From contig NZ_NERU01000005.1 in the NCBI RefSeq assembly GCF_003063265.1, positions 176,824-240,823 on the forward strand: a DNA stretch of 64,000 bases, in the 5' to 3' direction. The position numbers were made by a program, and so were the translations under genes. Shown here in pieces: positions 60,493-64,000 of the stretch. The notes beneath the pieces were generated by a model, which was not told the origin of the DNA, did no database searches, and saw only the letters and a list, made by a program, of their open reading frames with translations. Position 1 is the stretch's first letter, and every line of letters starts with the position of its first letter. Origin of the DNA: Limnohabitans sp. WS1 (GTDB lineage: Bacteria; Pseudomonadota; Gammaproteobacteria; Burkholderiales; Burkholderiaceae_C).

Positions 60493-63432
60493 ATGAAGAC
60501 CTTGGTAATTGCAGAAAAGCCTTCAGTGGCCCAAGACATTGTTCGGGCCCTCACACCGGTGGCGGGCAAGTTCGAAAAGCACGATGACCATTTTGAGAGC
60601 GACACCTATGTGGTGACCAGCGCCGTGGGCCACCTGGTGGAGATCCAGGCCCCTGAGCAATACGACGTTAAGCGCGGCAAGTGGAGCTTTGCCAACCTGC
60701 CCGTGATTCCGCCGCACTTTGACCTGAAGCCGGTGGACAAGACCAAGAGCCGCTTGACGGCCGTGGTCAGGCAAGCCAAACGAAAAGATGTGACGGCCAT
60801 CATCAACGCCTGCGACGCGGGCCGCGAGGGTGAGTTGATCTTCCGCCTGATCGAGCAGTACGCAGGCGGCGCCAAGCCGCTGAACAAGCCCGTCAAGCGC
60901 CTGTGGTTGCAGTCCATGACGCCGCAAGCGATTCGCGACGGCTTCAACAGCCTGCGCAGCGAACAGCAAATGCAAGGCTTGGCCGACGCCGCCCGCAGCC
61001 GATCCGAGGCCGACTGGCTGGTGGGCATCAACGGCACGCGTGCCATGACCGCGTTCAATTCGCGCGATGGCGGTTTCTTCTTGACCACTGTGGGCCGGGT
61101 GCAAACGCCCACGCTGGCCGTGGTGGTCGAGCGTGAAGAGCAAATCCGCAAGTTCGTGAGCCGCGACTACTGGGAAATCCACGCCGAGTTTGGGGCTGCA
61201 GCGGGCACGTATCCGGGCAAGTGGTTTGACCCCAAGTGGCGTAAAGAAGAAGACGCCGAAAAGAAAGCCGACCGCAAGTGGACGGCTGCTGAGGCACAAG
61301 CCATTGTCGACGCCGTGCGCGGCCAAAAAGCCACGGTCACCGAAGAGGCCACGCCCACCACGCAGGCCAGCCCCGGCTTGTTTGACCTGACCAGCCTGCA
61401 GCGCGAGGCCAACGGCAAGTTTGGCTTCTCGGCCAAGACCACGCTGGCGCTGGCCCAAAGCCTGTACGAACGCCACAAGGCCCTGACCTACCCGCGTACC
61501 GATTCGCGCCACCTGCCCGAAGACTATGTGCCCGTGGCCAAGCAAACCTTTGAAATGCTGGCCGACAGCGGCATGCGCCACCTGGCCCCGCACGCGCTCA
61601 CGGCCCTCAATAACAACTACGTGCGCAAGATCCCGCGCGTGTTCGACAACAAAAAAGTGTCGGACCACTTTGCCATCATCCCCACGTTGCAAGCGCCCAG
61701 TGGCTTGTCCGAGGCCGAGCAAAAGCTCTATGACCTGGTGGTGCGCCGCTTCATGGCGGTGTTCTTCCCCAGCGCCGAGTACCAGGTGACCACACGCATC
61801 AGCGTGGCCGCTGGCCACAGCTTCAAGACCGTGGGCAAGGTCTTGGTCAAACCCGGATGGCTCGCCATTTATGGCAAAGAAGCCGCCGCTGAAGTGGAAG
61901 ACGCCAAAGACGGTGACAAAGGCCAGAACCTGGTGCCCGTGCAACCGGGCGAACAGGTCGGTGTGGAGTCGGTCGAGGCCAAGGGCCTGAAGACCCGGCC
62001 CCCTGCACGATATTCAGAAGCCACGCTGTTGGGTGCCATGGAAGGCGCGGGCAAGATGGTCGATGACGACGAGCTGCGCGAAGCCATGCAGGAAAAAGGC
62101 CTGGGCACGCCAGCCACCCGCGCCGCCATCATTGAAGGCCTGATCAACGAAAAGTACATGCTGCGCGAAGGCCGCGAGATGATCCCGACGGCCAAGGCCT
62201 TCCAGCTCATGACGTTGTTGCGCGGCCTGCAGGTCGAAGAACTCTCGCGCCCCGAACTCACGGGCGAGTGGGAATACAAGCTCGCGCAAATGGAGCAAGG
62301 CAAATTGAGCCGCGCCACCTTCATGGCTGAAATTGCGGCCATGACCGAGCACATCGTCAAAAAAGCCAAGGAATACGACCGCGACACCGTGCCCGGCGAC
62401 TACGCCACGCTGAGTGCGCCGTGCCCCAACTGCGGCGGCGTGGTCAAGGAAAACTACCGCCGCTACACCTGCAATGGTGCCGATGGGGCCAGCGACGGCT
62501 GTGGCTTCTCGTTTGGCAAGTCGCCTGCCGGGCGCACCTTCGAGCCGGTGGAAGTCGAGCAGTTCATGCGCGACAAAAAAATCGGCCCCTTGGACGGCTT
62601 CCGCTCCAAGGCCGGCTGGCCCTTTGTGGCCGAGATGGCGCTCAAGTACAACGAAGAAGAAAAGAACTGGAAGCTCGAATTTGACTTCGGCGACGACAAG
62701 AAAAACGAAGACAGCGGCGAGATCGTCGAGTTCAGCGACGAAGCCTTGGGCGCATGCCCCAAGTGCGGCAGCCCGGTGCACGAGCATGGCAGCAACTATG
62801 TGTGCAGCAAAGCCCTGCCCACGAACGAGCAACCCACGCCCAGCTGCGACTTCAAGACCGGCAAGGTCATCTTGCAGCAACCCGTGGAACGCGAACAGGT
62901 CATGAAGCTGCTGAGCACGGGCAAGACAGATTTGCTCGACAAGTTCTTGAGCAACCGCACACGCCGCACCTTCAAGGCCATGCTGGCCTGGAACCCCGAA
63001 GAGGGCAAAGTGACGTTTGAATTTGAGCAGCGCGAAGGCGGCAAGAAATACCCGCCACGCAAGACGGCCGCCGCCAAAACGCCTTTTGGCAAAACAGCTG
63101 CGAAAAAAACCACGGTCAAGACCGCTGTAGCTAAAACCGCCAAAGCCCCAGCGGCCCAAAAAGTTGCCAAGCCCGCAGCCGAAAAAGCCCCGCGCAAAGC
63201 CGCTGTGGGCAGCTTGAAGCCCAGCCCCGCCTTGATGGCCGTGATTGGCGACGGTGCGTATGCCCGCACCGAAGTGGTCAAAAAAATCTGGGACTACATC
63301 AAGGCCAACAACCTGCAAGACCCGGCCGACAAGCGCTCCATCAAGGCCGACAGCAAGCTGCAAGCCGTGTTTGGCAAAGACCAGGCCACCATGTTCGAGC
63401 TGGCCGGCATCATTGGCAAGCATTTGAGCTGA
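60493..63432 (+). CDS. topB: DNA topoisomerase III with zinc fingers and C-terminal SWIB domain
   Basis: A 979-residue type IA topoisomerase. Toprim motifs MKTLVIAEKPSVAQDI and NACDAGREGELIF, and the active-site tyrosine Y333 in LTYPRTDSRHLP, are intact. Two cysteine clusters (CPNCGGVV...C, CPKCGSPV...C) lie in the C-terminal third. A Lys/Ala-rich linker (about 855-905) then leads to a SWIB/MDM2-type domain (about 906-978: SLKPSPALMAVIG, VVKKIWDYIKANNLQDPADK). The longer frame to 60427 lacks a ribosome site. Fusions of topoisomerase with SWIB are also known in chlamydiae. Confidence 0.94.
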   Translation: MKTLVIAEKPSVAQDIVRALTPVAGKFEKHDDHFESDTYVVTSAVGHLVEIQAPEQYDVKRGKWSFANLPVIPPHFDLKPVDKTKSRLTAVVRQAKRKDVTAIINACDAGREGELIFRLIEQYAGGAKPLNKPVKRLWLQSMTPQAIRDGFNSLRSEQQMQGLADAARSRSEADWLVGINGTRAMTAFNSRDGGFFLTTVGRVQTPTLAVVVEREEQIRKFVSRDYWEIHAEFGAAAGTYPGKWFDPKWRKEEDAEKKADRKWTAAEAQAIVDAVRGQKATVTEEATPTTQASPGLFDLTSLQREANGKFGFSAKTTLALAQSLYERHKALTYPRTDSRHLPEDYVPVAKQTFEMLADSGMRHLAPHALTALNNNYVRKIPRVFDNKKVSDHFAIIPTLQAPSGLSEAEQKLYDLVVRRFMAVFFPSAEYQVTTRISVAAGHSFKTVGKVLVKPGWLAIYGKEAAAEVEDAKDGDKGQNLVPVQPGEQVGVESVEAKGLKTRPPARYSEATLLGAMEGAGKMVDDDELREAMQEKGLGTPATRAAIIEGLINEKYMLREGREMIPTAKAFQLMTLLRGLQVEELSRPELTGEWEYKLAQMEQGKLSRATFMAEIAAMTEHIVKKAKEYDRDTVPGDYATLSAPCPNCGGVVKENYRRYTCNGADGASDGCGFSFGKSPAGRTFEPVEVEQFMRDKKIGPLDGFRSKAGWPFVAEMALKYNEEEKNWKLEFDFGDDKKNEDSGEIVEFSDEALGACPKCGSPVHEHGSNYVCSKALPTNEQPTPSCDFKTGKVILQQPVEREQVMKLLSTGKTDLLDKFLSNRTRRTFKAMLAWNPEEGKVTFEFEQREGGKKYPPRKTAAAKTPFGKTAAKKTTVKTAVAKTAKAPAAQKVAKPAAEKAPRKAAVGSLKPSPALMAVIGDGAYARTEVVKKIWDYIKANNLQDPADKRSIKADSKLQAVFGKDQATMFELAGIIGKHLS

Positions 63433-63538
63433 GGCACGAAAGGGGCTGGACCCCATGCTGTGTCGGGCTTGTCATGTGCACAGCCATCAATCGCGAGCCC
63501 TGAAGGAGCCCCGCATTCGGGGGATTGCCCTGCATTTT

Positions 63539-63887
63539 GTAGGAGCCCCGCCCCCGGGGCGATTGTGGGTGGTCTGCGAGGCTTGATCGCGACGAGGGCG
63601 TCGCTCCTACGGGGGATTGCACTGCCTTTTGGAGGAGCCCCGCCCTCGGGGCGATGGGCGGTGGTCTGCGAGGCTTGATCGCGACGAGGGCGTCGCTCCT
63701 ACGGGGGAGTGCCCCGCATTTTGTAGGAGCCCCGCCCTCGGGGCGATTGTGGGTGTTCTGCGAGGCTTGATCGCGACGGGGGCATCGCTCCTACGGGGGA
63801 TAGTGCCCTGCATTTTGTAGGAGCCCCGCCCCCGGGGCGATTCTTGGTGTTCTGCGAAGCTTGATCGCGACGAGGGCGTCGCTCCTA
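63539..63887. repeat. Four GTAGGAGC-type palindromic units, last one interrupted
   Basis: Units start at 63539, 63631, 63723 and 63817, spaced 92-94 bases, in the same orientation as the 13.8-kb array. A degenerate piece precedes them near 63500. The fourth unit stops at 63887 with GCTCCTA, lacking only the final C, where a group II intron begins. Confidence 0.92.
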
Positions 63888-64000
63888 GTGCGCCCGTGAA
63901 GGCGCGTACACAGCATGGTGAGAGTCCATGTCGGGGTAAGCCAAGGCCCCGTAGTCGAAGGTAACTGCGTCGCTGCGAAGCGGGGTGGAGAGCAACCGGA
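63888..64000 (+). other. Group II intron, 5' end (runs off window)
   Basis: The sequence opens with GTGCGCCCG, matching the GUGYG 5' splice-site consensus of group II introns. It continues with domain I features usual in bacterial introns: GCATGGTGAGAGTCCATG, CGGGGTAAGCC, GGCCCCGTAGTCGAAGGTAA and GGAGAGCAACCGGA. The reverse-transcriptase ORF and domains V-VI must lie beyond the window. It inserts in the 3' arm of a palindromic repeat, leaving no gene interrupted. Confidence 0.85.

Overview
The window looks like chromosome of a freshwater-type betaproteobacterium of the order Burkholderiales, most likely family Comamonadaceae. This rests on the GC-rich coding style, the Bug-type periplasmic receptor, DUF3297, DUF3717 and DUF2076 genes, the TctD/TctE-like two-component pair, and the recA-recX and birA contexts. 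The species cannot be fixed from the sequence alone. I recognised no rRNA, tRNA, CRISPR array, phage or IS transposase.

Left part (1-12.9 kb). A leftward operon with four-base ATGA overlaps encodes a Tat-exported molybdenum hydroxylase (2Fe-2S subunit and molybdopterin subunit), then SoxX and the first codons of a probable SoxY. Next come a toxin-antitoxin pair whose toxin looks internally deleted, a small MGMT/Atl1-like protein and 4-hydroxyphenylpyruvate dioxygenase. A divergent cluster then carries a Bug receptor, a class III CoA-transferase and an HMG-CoA-lyase-like enzyme on the minus strand, and a LysR regulator with a fused aconitase/LeuCD-type hydratase on the plus strand. Together these fit a citraconate/(R)-citramalate route to pyruvate and acetyl-CoA.

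Middle part (12.9-31 kb). Mostly single metabolic and transport genes: DUF3297, class II aldolase, DUF1302 outer-membrane protein, YegD-like Hsp70, DUF2076, an MFS carrier, a CoA-binding protein, MetY, a DMT exporter coupled to a haloacetate-dehalogenase-like hydrolase, and a YebC protein. They end in a GntR-controlled amino-acid-type ABC transporter operon. The gaps hold two families of palindromic repeats, including a tandem array of about 91-bp units at 13.8-14.5 kb.

Right-centre (29-49 kb). A two-partner secretion locus: a TpsB outer-membrane translocator followed by one 17.9-kb gene for a 5,974-residue TpsA exoprotein. The exoprotein has an ESPR-type start, a TPS secretion domain, beta-strand repeats, several tiers of YDG/MBG-like tandem repeats and a cysteine-containing C-terminus.

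Right part (49-64 kb). Housekeeping and regulation: an orphan histidine kinase, MoaC, a periplasmic M48 protease, a DUF3717-DUF1289 protein, recA-recX with an SOS box, a divergent MarR regulator, a TctDE-like two-component system, a GST, BirA, a SET-domain methyltransferase and a topoisomerase III with a C-terminal SWIB domain. The window ends in another palindromic-repeat cluster. Its last unit is interrupted by the 5' end of what appears to be a group II intron running off the edge.
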